Made by a program: the position numbers and the translations under genes
The notes under the pieces: model-generated
The model's input: only the letters and a program-made list of their open reading frames with translations
What the model was told of the DNA's origin: nothing
The model's database searches: none
Shown here: piece after piece, positions 1-6,942 of the stretch
Position numbering within the stretch: position 1 is the first letter of the stretch
How the letters are laid out: the number at the start of each line of letters is the position of its first letter
NCBI GenBank assembly: GCA_937926755.1
Contig: CALBBA010000010.1
Location: 1 to 8,839, forward strand
Direction: 5' to 3'
DNA: 8,839 bases
Source: an uncultured Collinsella sp.
Lineage (GTDB): Bacteria; Actinomycetota; Coriobacteriia; Coriobacteriales; Coriobacteriaceae

Positions 1-6
1 AATCAG

Positions 7-29
7 AACCACCCTTAAAAAGGGTGGTT
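7..29. repeat. 10-bp perfect hairpin with AAA loop, terminator-like
   Basis: AACCACCCTT (7-16) and AAGGGTGGTT (20-29) pair perfectly around a 3-nt loop. On the plus strand it is followed by TTGCTCTT, only a weak T-rich tail. It could be the terminator of a gene left of the window or a structure flanking the insertion sequence. Its GGGTGG stem core is shared with the PTS IIA terminator on the other side of the element. Confidence 0.4.
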
Positions 30-55
30 TGCTCTTAGGGTATAACCCACGGGCC

Positions 56-85
56 CCGGGCTCGCGTCTAAAGGCGCGGGCCCGG
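56..85 (-). repeat. Hairpin at tnpA-distal IS end
   Basis: CCGGGCTCGCG (56-66) pairs with CGCGGGCCCGG (75-85) with one wobble. Inner pairs 67/74 and 68/73 leave a TAAA loop. A longer-range stem (47-53 with 113-119) could enclose it, and a separate 7-bp hairpin with CGA loop lies at 122-138. Subterminal hairpins like this are what Y1 transposases recognise. Confidence 0.55.
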
Positions 86-141
86 ACTTCGTCCAGGCCT
101 AGTGCATCTTGACCCGTGGCGCGCCGGTCGAACCGGCGGGG

Positions 142-600
142 TCACCTCCTCTTGAAGGGGTCCTCGTACTCCTTCACGCTCAGCTTGTCCAGCGCGATGT
201 CGTGGGACCCCTGCTCCCTGATGTACTTGGCGATCGTCGCCTCGTTCAGGCCGACGGTGGACACGTAGTAGCCCTCCGCCCAGAACTTCCTGTTGCCGAA
301 CTTGTACTTGAGGTTGGCGTGCCTGTCGAATATCATCAGCGAGCTCTTCCCCTTCAGGTAGCCCATGACGCTCGCGACGCTGTACTTCGGCGGGATCGCC
401 AGCAGCACGTGCACGTGGTCGGGCATCAGGTGCCCCTCGATTATCTCGATCCCCTTGTACTCGCACAGCTTCCTGAGGATCTCCCCTATGTCGCTCCTGA
501 TTTGGTTGTAGATCACTTTGCGCCTATACTTCGGCGTGAACACGATGTGGTACTTGCACATCCACTTCGTGTGGGAAAGGCTGTAGGCCTTCTGGGCCAT
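142..600 (-). CDS. tnpA: IS200/IS605 family Y1 (HUH) transposase TnpA
   Basis: The 152-residue protein has the usual length for TnpA of this family, which cuts and rejoins single-stranded DNA at the element's hairpin ends using one catalytic tyrosine. Visible motifs are the start YHIVFTPKYRRK; MPDHVHVLL, whose His-Val-His is the HUH metal site; KFWAEGYYVSTVG; and NEATIAKYIREQ, whose Tyr in AKYIREQ is the probable nucleophile. I chose the ATG at 598-600 (MAQKAYS) over an in-frame ATG 14 codons upstream. A good Shine-Dalgarno (AAGGGG, 609-614) precedes it and conserved sequence begins soon after. The reading frame is intact, so the element may be active. The 5' leader can pair with this Shine-Dalgarno (see 605-668). 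Confidence 0.95.
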   Translation of the reverse strand: MAQKAYSLSHTKWMCKYHIVFTPKYRRKVIYNQIRSDIGEILRKLCEYKGIEIIEGHLMPDHVHVLLAIPPKYSVASVMGYLKGKSSLMIFDRHANLKYKFGNRKFWAEGYYVSTVGLNEATIAKYIREQGSHDIALDKLSVKEYEDPFKRR

Positions 601-604
601 GGCG

Positions 605-668
605 ACCACCCCTTCGACTCGAATTCTTGACGGCCTGAACAATCGTCAATATCGGTCGGAGGGGTGGC
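605..668 (-). promoter_or_regulatory. Ribosome-binding-site-sequestering stem in tnpA leader
   Basis: In minus-strand RNA, leader bases 668-660 (GCCACCCCU) are complementary to 613-605 (AGGGGUGGU), giving eight Watson-Crick pairs and one G-U. The second arm contains the tnpA Shine-Dalgarno and ends 4 nt before the start codon. Folding would block initiation. A comparable leader stem that hides the tnpA ribosome site is established for enterobacterial IS200; applying that role here is inference from complementarity. Confidence 0.5.
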
Positions 669-745
669 TTTGTAAAGCCGTTTGTCTCCACCCGCGTAGC
701 GGGTGGGTTGAAGCTGGCCGCTGCGCGGCCAGCAGACTAAAGTCT
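666..745 (-). repeat. Four consecutive hairpins at tnpA-proximal IS end
   Basis: Four small palindromes lie in a row: 666-679 (6-bp stem, 2-nt loop), 688-706 (CCACCCGC, 8-bp stem, 3-nt loop), 713-733 (GCTGGCCGC, 9-bp stem, 3-nt loop) and 734-745 (AGACT-AA-AGTCT). The 713-733 hairpin is the best candidate for the subterminal structure bound by TnpA. The rest would form a structured tnpA leader, which in IS200 insulates the gene from outside transcription. No strong promoter was seen in this stretch. Confidence 0.55.
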
Positions 746-749
746 TGAA

Positions 750-784
750 ATAAAAAAGGGTGGCCGGATAATCCGACCACCCTT
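750..784 (-). terminator. Intrinsic terminator of the PTS IIA gene
   Basis: On the minus strand a 13-bp stem (784-772 with 768-756, loop 771-769) is followed by a T-run ending in TTTTTTATTT. It lies 22 nt past the stop codon of the PTS IIA gene. The one imperfect pair is G-U in minus-strand RNA but a C-A mismatch in plus-strand RNA, which supports the minus orientation. Confidence 0.85.
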
Positions 785-806
785 AGACATTATGCGATGC
801 CGCGAT

Positions 807-1343
807 TTACTTGCGGACAACCTTGACGATGGCATCGCCGGCGGCGACAGCGGAATCAGCCTCGACGGCGAGCTCGACATCGGCGAACTCGGCGGTGTTG
901 GACACGGCCACGACGACGCAGTCCTTGTAGCCGGCAGCGGCGATCTTGGCGCGGTCAATCTTGAGCATGGGCTGGCCAGCCTTAACGACATCGTCAGCCT
1001 TGACGAAGCCCTCGAAGCCGTCGCCGTTCATGTTGACGGTATCGACGCCAACGTGCACCAAAACCTCGATGCCGCTATCGGACTGCAGGCCCACGGCGTG
1101 ACCCATGGTGACGGTCACCTTGCCGTCGCAGGGAGCGTAGACCAGATCGTCCTCGGGCCACACGGCGCAGCCCTTGCCCAGCACCTCGCCGCTAAAGACG
1201 GGATCGGGCACGTCGGCCATCTTGATGACCTTGCCCTTGACGGGCGAGCACAGCACGTCGGCGCCGGCAGAAGCAGAGATGGAGGCGGGAGCAGCGGCAG
1301 CAGCGGGCTCAGCCTTCTTCTTGAACATGTCAAACAGACCCAT
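807..1343 (-). CDS. crr: PTS system glucose-type EIIA component (IIAGlc/Crr-like)
   Basis: A 178-residue single-domain IIA protein. It would take phosphate from HPr and pass it to the EIIB domain of a sugar permease in the cytoplasm; homologues in other bacteria also have regulatory partners. The N-terminus MGLFDMFKKK resembles E. coli Crr and is joined by an Ala-rich linker (about 12-27) to the domain. In the domain, SPVKGKVI and YAPCDGKV are typical. GHAVG holds the first conserved His (82). HVGVDTVNM holds the phosphorylated His (97). I chose the ATG at 1341-1343, 7 nt from an AGGAG, rather than an in-frame ATG 13 codons earlier. It has its own promoter and terminator, so it is monocistronic. 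No EIIBC permease is in the window, so its permease partner is unknown; the nearby phospho-beta-glucosidase suggests a beta-glucoside PTS, but this is inference. Confidence 0.93.
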   Translation of the reverse strand: MGLFDMFKKKAEPAAAAAPASISASAGADVLCSPVKGKVIKMADVPDPVFSGEVLGKGCAVWPEDDLVYAPCDGKVTVTMGHAVGLQSDSGIEVLVHVGVDTVNMNGDGFEGFVKADDVVKAGQPMLKIDRAKIAAAGYKDCVVVAVSNTAEFADVELAVEADSAVAAGDAIVKVVRK

Positions 1344-1392
1344 ACGTTTTCTCCTCTTGATTAAGCGCAACGTAGTGCGCATGCCTATGGTG

Positions 1393-1421
1393 ATTATAGT
1401 GCCAATTGGACCAAAAACTAA
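1393..1421 (-). promoter_or_regulatory. Probable promoter of the PTS IIA gene
   Basis: On the minus strand a perfect TATAAT (1398-1393) is preceded at 17 nt by TTAGTT (1421-1416). It lies about 50 nt before the IIA start codon. The -10 is strong and the -35 is modest. Confidence 0.5.
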
Positions 1422-1436
1422 GGTGGGGAGTCGAAT

Positions 1437-1468
1437 CGAAAACTCTGCCGACGTCTTTGTCCATCGGC
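1437..1468 (-). terminator. Possible terminator of the beta-glucosidase/HAD transcript
   Basis: Minus-strand GCCGATG (1468-1462) can pair with CGTCGGC (1453-1447) around an 8-nt loop, followed by AGAGTTTTCG. The single imperfect pair is G-U on the minus strand and C-A on the plus strand. The T-run is short, so this is tentative. It lies 15 nt after the stop codon of the HAD remnant. Confidence 0.4.
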
Positions 1469-1482
1469 GCCCGTTTTGTTGA

Positions 1483-1596
1483 TTAACCCTCGATGAGCCC
1501 TAGGTGCACGAAGGCGTTCCAGATGCCGTCGTCGTCGACATTCGTGGTCACGAAATCGGCCGCCGGTCCGGCGTTCGTCAGAACGCCGGAACTCAA
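1483..1596 (-). pseudogene. C-terminal remnant of a Cof-type HAD-IIB hydrolase
   Basis: Directly after the stop codon of the beta-glucosidase gene, and in the same frame, 37 codons are open until TAA at 1483-1485. They encode a peptide containing AADFVTTNVDDDGIWNAF followed by a short tail, HLGLIEG. This matches the extreme C-terminus of Cof-like sugar-phosphatase/phosphotransferase proteins, where NA...AADYVT..VDEDGI is typical. Nothing upstream belongs to such a protein: the beta-glucosidase is complete and fills that space. There is no start codon or ribosome site for the fragment. It is best read as the scar of a deletion that removed about 90% of a HAD gene and left its end behind. A frameshift origin cannot explain it, because the rest of the HAD gene is absent. 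Confidence 0.7.
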
Positions 1597-3045
1597 TTAC
1601 TCCAAGCCCTCAGCGCCGTTGGACTTGATGATCTTCTGGTATGCGAAGAAGCTGTCCTTGCGGCGGCGCTCGTAGGTGCCGGTGCCGTCGTCGTACTTAT
1701 CGACATGGATGAAGCCGTAGCGCTTGCGCATATCGCCGGTGCCGGCGGACACCAGGTCGATGGGGCCCCACCAGGTGTAGGCGATCAGGTCGACGCCGTC
1801 AGCGACGGCCTCGCCCATGGCCTTGATGTGGCTCTGCAGATAGGCGATACGGTACGGATCATGGATGGAGCCATCCTCCTCGACCTCGTCGTAGGCGCCC
1901 ATGCCGTTCTCGACCACCATCAGCGGAATCTCGTAGCGGGCGTAGATCTCGTTGAGGGCGATGCGCAGGCCCAGCGGGTCGATCTGCCAACCCCAGTCGG
2001 TGGACTCCAGGTAGGGGTTCTTGCCGCCAAAGGTCATGTTGCCCTCGGTCATCTCGTGGTCCTTGTGGGTGCCCATGGTGCCGGACATGTAGTAGCTAAA
2101 GGTGTAGAAGTCGACCTTGCCGTCGGCGATATCCTGCAGGTCGCCGTCCTCCATTGCGAGCTCGACGTCGTTCTCGGCCCAGAAGCGCTTGGCATAGAAC
2201 GGATACTTGCCGCGCACCTGCACGTCGGAGCAGTACCAGTTCATGGAGTTCATCTGCTGCTGCGTGGCGAACACGTCGACCGGATCGCACGTGGCGGCGT
2301 AGGAGAGGATAAAGCAGTCCATGTTGCCCATCTTGAACTGCGGGTAGTGCTCGTGGGCGTAGCGCACGACGCGGCCGCTGGCGACAAACTGGTGATGCAG
2401 GGCCTGATAACGCTGCTGGGCGGTGGTCTTGATGGCGCTTGCCGGGCCCTCGAAGCCCTGGATCAGACCGGTCTCCATCATGGCGCCCATGTCCATAGTG
2501 CCGCAGTTGATCTCGTTGAAGGTCAGCCAGAACTTGACCTTGTCCTGGTAGCGGTCGAAGACAGTCTGGCAATACTTCTCAAAGAAGCCGATGAGCTCGC
2601 GGCTCGCCCAGCCGTTGTACTTCTCGACCAGGTGATAGGGCATCTCGTAGTGCGAGAGGGTCACGAGTGGCTCGATGCTATGCGCGCGCAGGCAGTCGAA
2701 GACGCGGTCGTAGAAGGCAAGACCGGCCTCGTTGGGCTCGGCATCATCGCCGTTGGGGAAGATGCGGCTCCAGGAGATGGACATGCGGAACATGTTGAAG
2801 CCCATCTCGGCGAACAGCGCGATATCCTCCTCGTAGTGATGGTAGAAATCGATGCCGTCATGGTTGGGGTAGAAGCGGTTGGGGTCGATGTCGATCGTGA
2901 TCTGACGCGGCTCCTTGTAGCTGCCGCCCAGGAAGTGGTCGTCGACGGAAGCGCCGCGGCCGTCCACGTTCCAAGCGCCCTCAAACTGGTTGGCGGCGGT
3001 GGCGCCACCCCAATAGAAACCCTCGGGGAACTTGATGTTTGCCAT
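1597..3045 (-). CDS. GH1 6-phospho-beta-glucosidase
   Basis: A cytoplasmic enzyme that hydrolyses phosphorylated beta-glucosides (cellobiose-6-P, salicin-6-P type) delivered by a PTS, releasing glucose-6-phosphate. The 482-residue length is standard for this GH1 subgroup. FPEGFYWGGATAANQFEGAW is the GH1 N-terminal signature. TFNEIN carries the acid/base Glu178, with Ile replacing the more usual Pro. VVENGMG carries the nucleophile Glu379. The 6-phosphate pocket is visible as Ser433, Lys441 and Tyr443 in LVSAGTGDMRKRYGFIHVD, so it is a phospho-glycosidase rather than a plain glucosidase. The ATG at 3043-3045 lies 6 nt from AAAGGAG; an ATG two codons earlier overlaps that site. The gene follows araC on the same strand after 172 bp. 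I saw no convincing promoter in that gap, which holds a repeat (3181-3217) and a twice-occurring GACACTTC (3126-3133, 3169-3176). BglA versus BglB naming cannot be settled. Confidence 0.93.
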   Translation of the reverse strand: MANIKFPEGFYWGGATAANQFEGAWNVDGRGASVDDHFLGGSYKEPRQITIDIDPNRFYPNHDGIDFYHHYEEDIALFAEMGFNMFRMSISWSRIFPNGDDAEPNEAGLAFYDRVFDCLRAHSIEPLVTLSHYEMPYHLVEKYNGWASRELIGFFEKYCQTVFDRYQDKVKFWLTFNEINCGTMDMGAMMETGLIQGFEGPASAIKTTAQQRYQALHHQFVASGRVVRYAHEHYPQFKMGNMDCFILSYAATCDPVDVFATQQQMNSMNWYCSDVQVRGKYPFYAKRFWAENDVELAMEDGDLQDIADGKVDFYTFSYYMSGTMGTHKDHEMTEGNMTFGGKNPYLESTDWGWQIDPLGLRIALNEIYARYEIPLMVVENGMGAYDEVEEDGSIHDPYRIAYLQSHIKAMGEAVADGVDLIAYTWWGPIDLVSAGTGDMRKRYGFIHVDKYDDGTGTYERRRKDSFFAYQKIIKSNGAEGLE

Positions 3046-3180
3046 GAGCATCTCCTTTGCATCGTGGGTCGATAAGCCGAGTATCGCCCACGCGGGAGAC
3101 ATGCGGAGGCGGGGGCGCCAAACCCGACACTTCTTTTCGCGTCCGCGGCCTGCCGCCGTCCCGCCCCTGACACTTCCTGA

Positions 3181-3217
3181 TACCCGCCAAAAAGGGACAG
3201 GTTTATTTTGGTCGGTT
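3181..3217 (-). repeat. 37-bp repeat, copy 1 (3' end of araC)
   Basis: On the minus strand this copy begins immediately after the araC stop codon and contains CCAAAATAAACCTGTCCC then TTTTTGG. It matches 6928-6964 at 32 of 37 positions in opposite genomic orientation. A 6-bp core stem (CCAAAA/TTTTGG) surrounds a 13-nt loop; the outer stem is imperfect in this copy. Confidence 0.8.
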
Positions 3218-4225
3218 TTATCTGGGCAAACGCTGACGATAGGCCGCCGGCGTGCAGCCATAACGCTCGGCAAACTTTTTGTAGAAGAAGCTCATGTTGG
3301 CATAACCCGCCTCGCGCGCGGCCGCCTCTGCCGTGGCGCCGGCGTCGAGCAGTGCCGCTGCGCGCGCCAGGCGGCTCTCCTGCGCCAGCTGCATAAACGT
3401 GCGGCCCGTCTGACGCTTGAGTAGGGCGCTTGCGTAGTTGGGGCTCAGATGCAGGTGGCGGGCGAGGTCATCGAGGGTGCAGTCGCAGGCGTTGCGCTCG
3501 ATGAAGCCCATGGCAGCCGCGACCTGCGCCGATGGCAGCGCGGGTGCGTCCGTTTGCAGCAGGCCGGCTTCGTAGCTTTGCATGAGCTCAACCAGCAGCA
3601 GCTCGAACAGCCTCGAGACAATCTGGGGGCTCGCCGGCGTGGGGTCCAGGCGCTCGCACAGCATCTCCTGCATATAGCGGCGCACGCGACGGCTACCGCC
3701 CGTGTGGAAATGAACGTGGCCGCGGTGGTCGGTTTCATCGTTGAGGGCGTTGAGCAGGAACCGCGACACCGCGCTTGCGGGCGAAAGGCTTTGCTCCAGG
3801 CTACGGCGCAGCATTGGCCGCGAGATGATGACGCTCAGCATTATGTCGTGCTCATCGAGCTCGCCAACAGCATGCGGGCAGGCGGCATCGAGCAGGAGGA
3901 CCTCGTTTTGAGCGAGCATGAGCGGCGCGCCGTTGACGATCTGCGGCGCTCGTCCTCGATAGACATAGCTGATTTCGACATAATCGTGCACGTGTTCCGG
4001 CACAGGATTGAAGCGCGAGTTGCGAACAATCGATAGCCCCTCGGGCATGCCTTCTTGGTGCAGAGCGAGCGTTGGGTTGCCAATTTTACGAATGAATCGG
4101 CCATCAATATCTGCCTGATTACCTTGACCGAGTGCATCGCTCCAGTCGTAATGGGCGCCCGCGCGATAGGCGCGTTCACTGTCGGTCAGCTCGAGTAGCA
4201 GGTTATCCAAGCGCGCGAGCTCCAT
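3218..4225 (-). CDS. AraC-family transcriptional regulator with N-terminal cupin
   Basis: A 335-residue DNA-binding regulator, probably responding to a sugar or glycoside. The N-terminal part has a cupin-type effector segment at about 71-125 (RFNPVPEHVHDYVEISYVYRG, then VLLLDAACPHAV). The C-terminal part, about 235-335, has the two AraC helix-turn-helix units: LDDLARHLHLSPNYASALLKR (251-271) and AAAREAGYANMSFFYKKF (301-318), ending in the classic GCTPAAYRQRL. No signal peptide or membrane segment is seen. The ATG at 4223-4225 follows a GGGAG. The gene is divergent from the large glycoside hydrolase across 116 bp, the usual layout for an AraC activator and its target; regulation of the same-strand beta-glucosidase is also possible. 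The effector cannot be named. The stop codon is followed at once by repeat copy 1. Confidence 0.92.
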   Translation of the reverse strand: MELARLDNLLLELTDSERAYRAGAHYDWSDALGQGNQADIDGRFIRKIGNPTLALHQEGMPEGLSIVRNSRFNPVPEHVHDYVEISYVYRGRAPQIVNGAPLMLAQNEVLLLDAACPHAVGELDEHDIMLSVIISRPMLRRSLEQSLSPASAVSRFLLNALNDETDHRGHVHFHTGGSRRVRRYMQEMLCERLDPTPASPQIVSRLFELLLVELMQSYEAGLLQTDAPALPSAQVAAAMGFIERNACDCTLDDLARHLHLSPNYASALLKRQTGRTFMQLAQESRLARAAALLDAGATAEAAAREAGYANMSFFYKKFAERYGCTPAAYRQRLPR

Positions 4226-4341
4226 AGTGCTCCCATCGTTGATTCGGTCATATTCTGCCGTGGTTTTGATATTAGCAGGGCGGCGCGCTCGGCGTACTCT
4301 GACTTCAATGGATTTGAAAGGCTGGTTTTGGAGGAGCGTAT
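4226..4341. promoter_or_regulatory. Divergent control region between araC and the glycoside hydrolase
   Basis: This 116-bp gap must hold both start sites or their leaders. No consensus promoter is evident on either strand, which fits activator-dependent transcription. The best plus-strand candidate is TTAGCA (4272-4277), a 17-bp spacer and TACTCT (4295-4300), which is weak. A small inverted repeat TTCAA-N5-TTGAA (4304-4318) lies just before the hydrolase ribosome site GGAGGAG (4330-4336) and could be an operator half. All of this is tentative. Confidence 0.35.
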
Positions 4342-6942
4342 ATGGCGGCGTATTTTGAGCAGGTGCTTGGCGGCACCTACGACAACCACGTGCTTCCGTT
4401 CTTGTGGCTCAAGGGCGAGGCGCGCGAGACGATTACCGAGTATCTGGAGCAGATCGCCGGGGCGGACATCCACGAGGTTTGCCTGGAATCGCGCACGCAT
4501 CCCGATTTCTGTCGCGACGGCTGGTGGTCTGACCTGCGCTTTATCATCGGCGAGTGCAAGCGCCTGGGGTTAAAGATCTGGCTGCTCGACGACGCCCACT
4601 TCCCCACAGGCTATGCCAACGGCGCGCTTGCGGGCGATGGCGTCGACCCCGCGCTCAAGAAAACCGTGCTCAAGCATCGCACGATTACGGTTGTTGGTCC
4701 CCAACCGTCCACGACTATCAAGCTCGGTAATCTCATGGACCCCACCGAGCGCTTTGTGGGCGTGGCAGCTTTTGATGCCGCTGGTGCGCCGCTCGACCTT
4801 GCGCTCGCTGTTGAGCAAGGAGACGATGGAACGCCCGCCCGCTTGCGTTTTGACGCCCCCACCGGCGTCACTACGATCGTGCTGTACGCCACCAGCCAAA
4901 AGACCGGCTTTCGCGATGAGTACATCAACATGGTCGACGCCGCCTCGTGCCACGCGCTCATCGACGCCGTCTACGAGCCCACGTTTGAGCATCTGAGCGA
5001 CGAGTTTGGCAAAACGATCTTGGGCTTTTTCACCGATGAGCCCGGCTTTATGAACGAGAAGGGCACCACGCTCGACGATGCTTCTACCGGCAGTTTTATC
5101 GGGCGAGGCGACCTAGCGCTGCCGTGGTCGAACGAGCTTGCCCACCGCCTGCGCGATGCGCTTGGCGAGAATTGGCTTGCTAAGTTGCACGGCCTTTGGA
5201 CGCGCGAGGCAAACGGCGCCCAGGTTCGCCACACCTATATGGACCTTGCTACGCAGCTCTACCGCAGCTGCTTTGACGAGCAGATTGGCGGTTGGTGCCG
5301 CGCGCACGGCGTCATGCACATTGGCCACGTGATCGAGGACAAGAGTTGTCACACGCGCCTGGGTCAGGGCGCTGGGCACTACTTCCGCGCGGTCGCAGGA
5401 CAGGACATGGCCGGTGTCGACGTGGTCATCAACCAGCTTGCCCCCGGAATTGACCGCGGGCGCTACAGCTACTTCCACGGCGCATGGAACATGGAGTTCT
5501 TTACGTACGCGCTTGCCAAGCTGGGCTCTTCGGCCGCGCGCCTCGACCCCAAAAAGCAGGGGCGCTGCATGGCCGAGGTCTTTGGCGCCTTTGGCTGGCA
5601 CGAGGGTTTGCGCGAGATGAAGTGGATCGCCGATCACATGCTCGTCCGCGGTATTAACTGGTTTACGCCGCACGCGTTTAGCATGGCGCCCTTCCCCGAC
5701 TGGGACTGCCCGCCGCATTTTTACGCGCACGGCAACAACCCGCAGTGGCCGCACTTTGGCCAGCTCATGCGCTATATGAATCGCACGGCCGCATTGCTTT
5801 CAGGAGGCACTGCCGCCTGCCCCGTCGCCGTTCTGTACCATGCCGACGCCGAATGGGCCGGCAACGCCATGCCCGTCGAGCGCGTAGCGGCCGAGCTCAC
5901 GCGCGCGCAGATCGATTTTGACTTTGTGCCTGCCGAGGCTTTTGAGGATGAGGACCGCTACGAGGTTTCGATTGCCGATGGAATGCTGGCTGTTAACGGC
6001 TGCCGCTACCAGGCGTTTGTCATGTCCGGCGCCTCGTTTATTGGCGCGGCAACAGCGGAGGCGGTGAGGCGCATGATGGCCGTGGGCGTCACGGTGCTCG
6101 CTGCTGACGAAGTGCCCAGTGCTCTTTATGACGCGGATGGCGCAGCCGATCTGGACGGGCTTACGGCAACGCCACTTGCCGATGTGGCGGACGCGCTGGC
6201 AGACGCGGGGCTGCAGACCGTTGTGACCGATAGGCCACAGCCCTGGCTGCGCGCACTTCGCTACAAGCGTGCGGGCGAGACCTATGTGATGCTGGTCAAC
6301 GAGCATCCGCGTGAAAGTATTTGCTGTACGGTTGCACTTGCTCGAGGCGAGCGCCTTTGCGGCACGCGCCTCGACCTGCTGAACGGCACCGAACCCGTTG
6401 CGTTTGATGGCGTGTTGGAGCTGGCGCCCTTCGAGAGCTGCGTTGTTGTTCTGGAGGCAAGCGGCGCAATCGAGCCCGCGGACTGCACCGACACGAGCAC
6501 ACGTGCAACGCTCGCCCTCGACATCAGCCACCCCTGGACCGTTGCCCTCTCCCCTGCCGGCAGCGATGGAACCTTTGGCGAGCCGCAAAAGCTCGAGCAG
6601 CTGTGCGACCTCACGGCCGAGCAGTTCGCCGGCATCTGCGGCACGTTCCACTATCGCACGTCGTTCGAGCTGACCGACGACCTCGCCCACACCGCCATTG
6701 ACCTGGGGGATGTCTACGAAGTCGCAACACTCACGCTCGACGGACAAACGCTCGGCACGCGCATCTGCCCGCCCTATCGCTTTGCGACAGGCGCGCTTGC
6801 CGCCGGCACGCACGAGCTCACCATCGATGTCATCAACACACTCGACCATGCGATTCCCGACATCTTCGCCCTCACCGAGCCCGTCGCGCCCAGCGGTGTC
6901 CTCGGCCCCGTTACCCTTCTCGGGCAAAACCTGCCAAAATAA
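4342..6942 (+). CDS. GH106-like (alpha-L-rhamnosidase-type) intracellular glycoside hydrolase
   Basis: An 866-residue protein without signal peptide or membrane segments, so it should act in the cytoplasm on imported glycosides or oligosaccharides. The N-terminal half reads as a TIM-barrel hydrolase: EVCLESRTHPDF...WWSDLRFIIGECKRLGLKIWLLDDAHFPTG at about 45-90. GFFTDEPGF (228-236) and MAEVFGAFGWHEG (410-422) carry candidate catalytic Glu233 and Glu412. ADHMLVRGINWFTPHAF (430-446) and the DCPPHFYAHGNNPQWPHFG region (455-473) are very typical of this group. A Rossmann-like middle part follows. A C-terminal galactose-binding-like beta-sandwich (about 767-866) has YRTSFEL, LDLGDVYEVATL-like strands and CPPYRF. 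The overall plan resembles GH106, but the exact family and substrate are not certain. GGAGGAG precedes the ATG by 5 nt. The last three codons (Leu-Pro-Lys) and the stop lie inside repeat copy 2. Confidence 0.8.
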   Translation: MAAYFEQVLGGTYDNHVLPFLWLKGEARETITEYLEQIAGADIHEVCLESRTHPDFCRDGWWSDLRFIIGECKRLGLKIWLLDDAHFPTGYANGALAGDGVDPALKKTVLKHRTITVVGPQPSTTIKLGNLMDPTERFVGVAAFDAAGAPLDLALAVEQGDDGTPARLRFDAPTGVTTIVLYATSQKTGFRDEYINMVDAASCHALIDAVYEPTFEHLSDEFGKTILGFFTDEPGFMNEKGTTLDDASTGSFIGRGDLALPWSNELAHRLRDALGENWLAKLHGLWTREANGAQVRHTYMDLATQLYRSCFDEQIGGWCRAHGVMHIGHVIEDKSCHTRLGQGAGHYFRAVAGQDMAGVDVVINQLAPGIDRGRYSYFHGAWNMEFFTYALAKLGSSAARLDPKKQGRCMAEVFGAFGWHEGLREMKWIADHMLVRGINWFTPHAFSMAPFPDWDCPPHFYAHGNNPQWPHFGQLMRYMNRTAALLSGGTAACPVAVLYHADAEWAGNAMPVERVAAELTRAQIDFDFVPAEAFEDEDRYEVSIADGMLAVNGCRYQAFVMSGASFIGAATAEAVRRMMAVGVTVLAADEVPSALYDADGAADLDGLTATPLADVADALADAGLQTVVTDRPQPWLRALRYKRAGETYVMLVNEHPRESICCTVALARGERLCGTRLDLLNGTEPVAFDGVLELAPFESCVVVLEASGAIEPADCTDTSTRATLALDISHPWTVALSPAGSDGTFGEPQKLEQLCDLTAEQFAGICGTFHYRTSFELTDDLAHTAIDLGDVYEVATLTLDGQTLGTRICPPYRFATGALAAGTHELTIDVINTLDHAIPDIFALTEPVAPSGVLGPVTLLGQNLPK

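Larger units (their letters stand above)
38..748 (-). mobile_element. IS200/IS605-family insertion sequence, tnpA only (approximate ends)
   Basis: A compact element of about 0.7 kb, the usual size for IS200-type elements, carrying one Y1 transposase gene and no TnpB or IscB. It has no terminal inverted repeats; instead both ends carry imperfect palindromes, as expected for elements moved as single strands. The end downstream of tnpA has a long hairpin at 56-85. The end upstream has hairpins at 688-706, 713-733 and 734-745. Both ends share CTTTAG when read on the minus strand (in the 56-85 hairpin loop and within 734-745). Exact cleavage points cannot be fixed from one copy, so the limits are estimates. 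The upstream end abuts the terminator of the neighbouring PTS IIA gene. Confidence 0.75.

Noticed and set aside
38..142. Structured tail of the insertion sequence as an omega-RNA-like guide
   Set aside because: No TnpB or IscB nuclease is encoded in the window, and the hairpins are explained by IS end recognition.
1504..3075. A 523-residue plus-strand open frame opposite the beta-glucosidase
   Set aside because: Its low-complexity Val/Ala/His/Gly-rich translation has no recognisable domain. It mirrors the codons of the well-supported GH1 gene; long antisense frames are expected at this GC content.
3046..3180. Sigma-70 promoter for the beta-glucosidase (GATACT or GCTTAT as -10)
   Set aside because: No acceptable -35 lies at the right distance for either box.
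5800..6927. A 375-residue minus-strand open frame opposite the glycoside hydrolase
   Set aside because: Arg/Ala/Gly-rich antisense shadow of a gene with strong family similarity; no ribosome site or domain.
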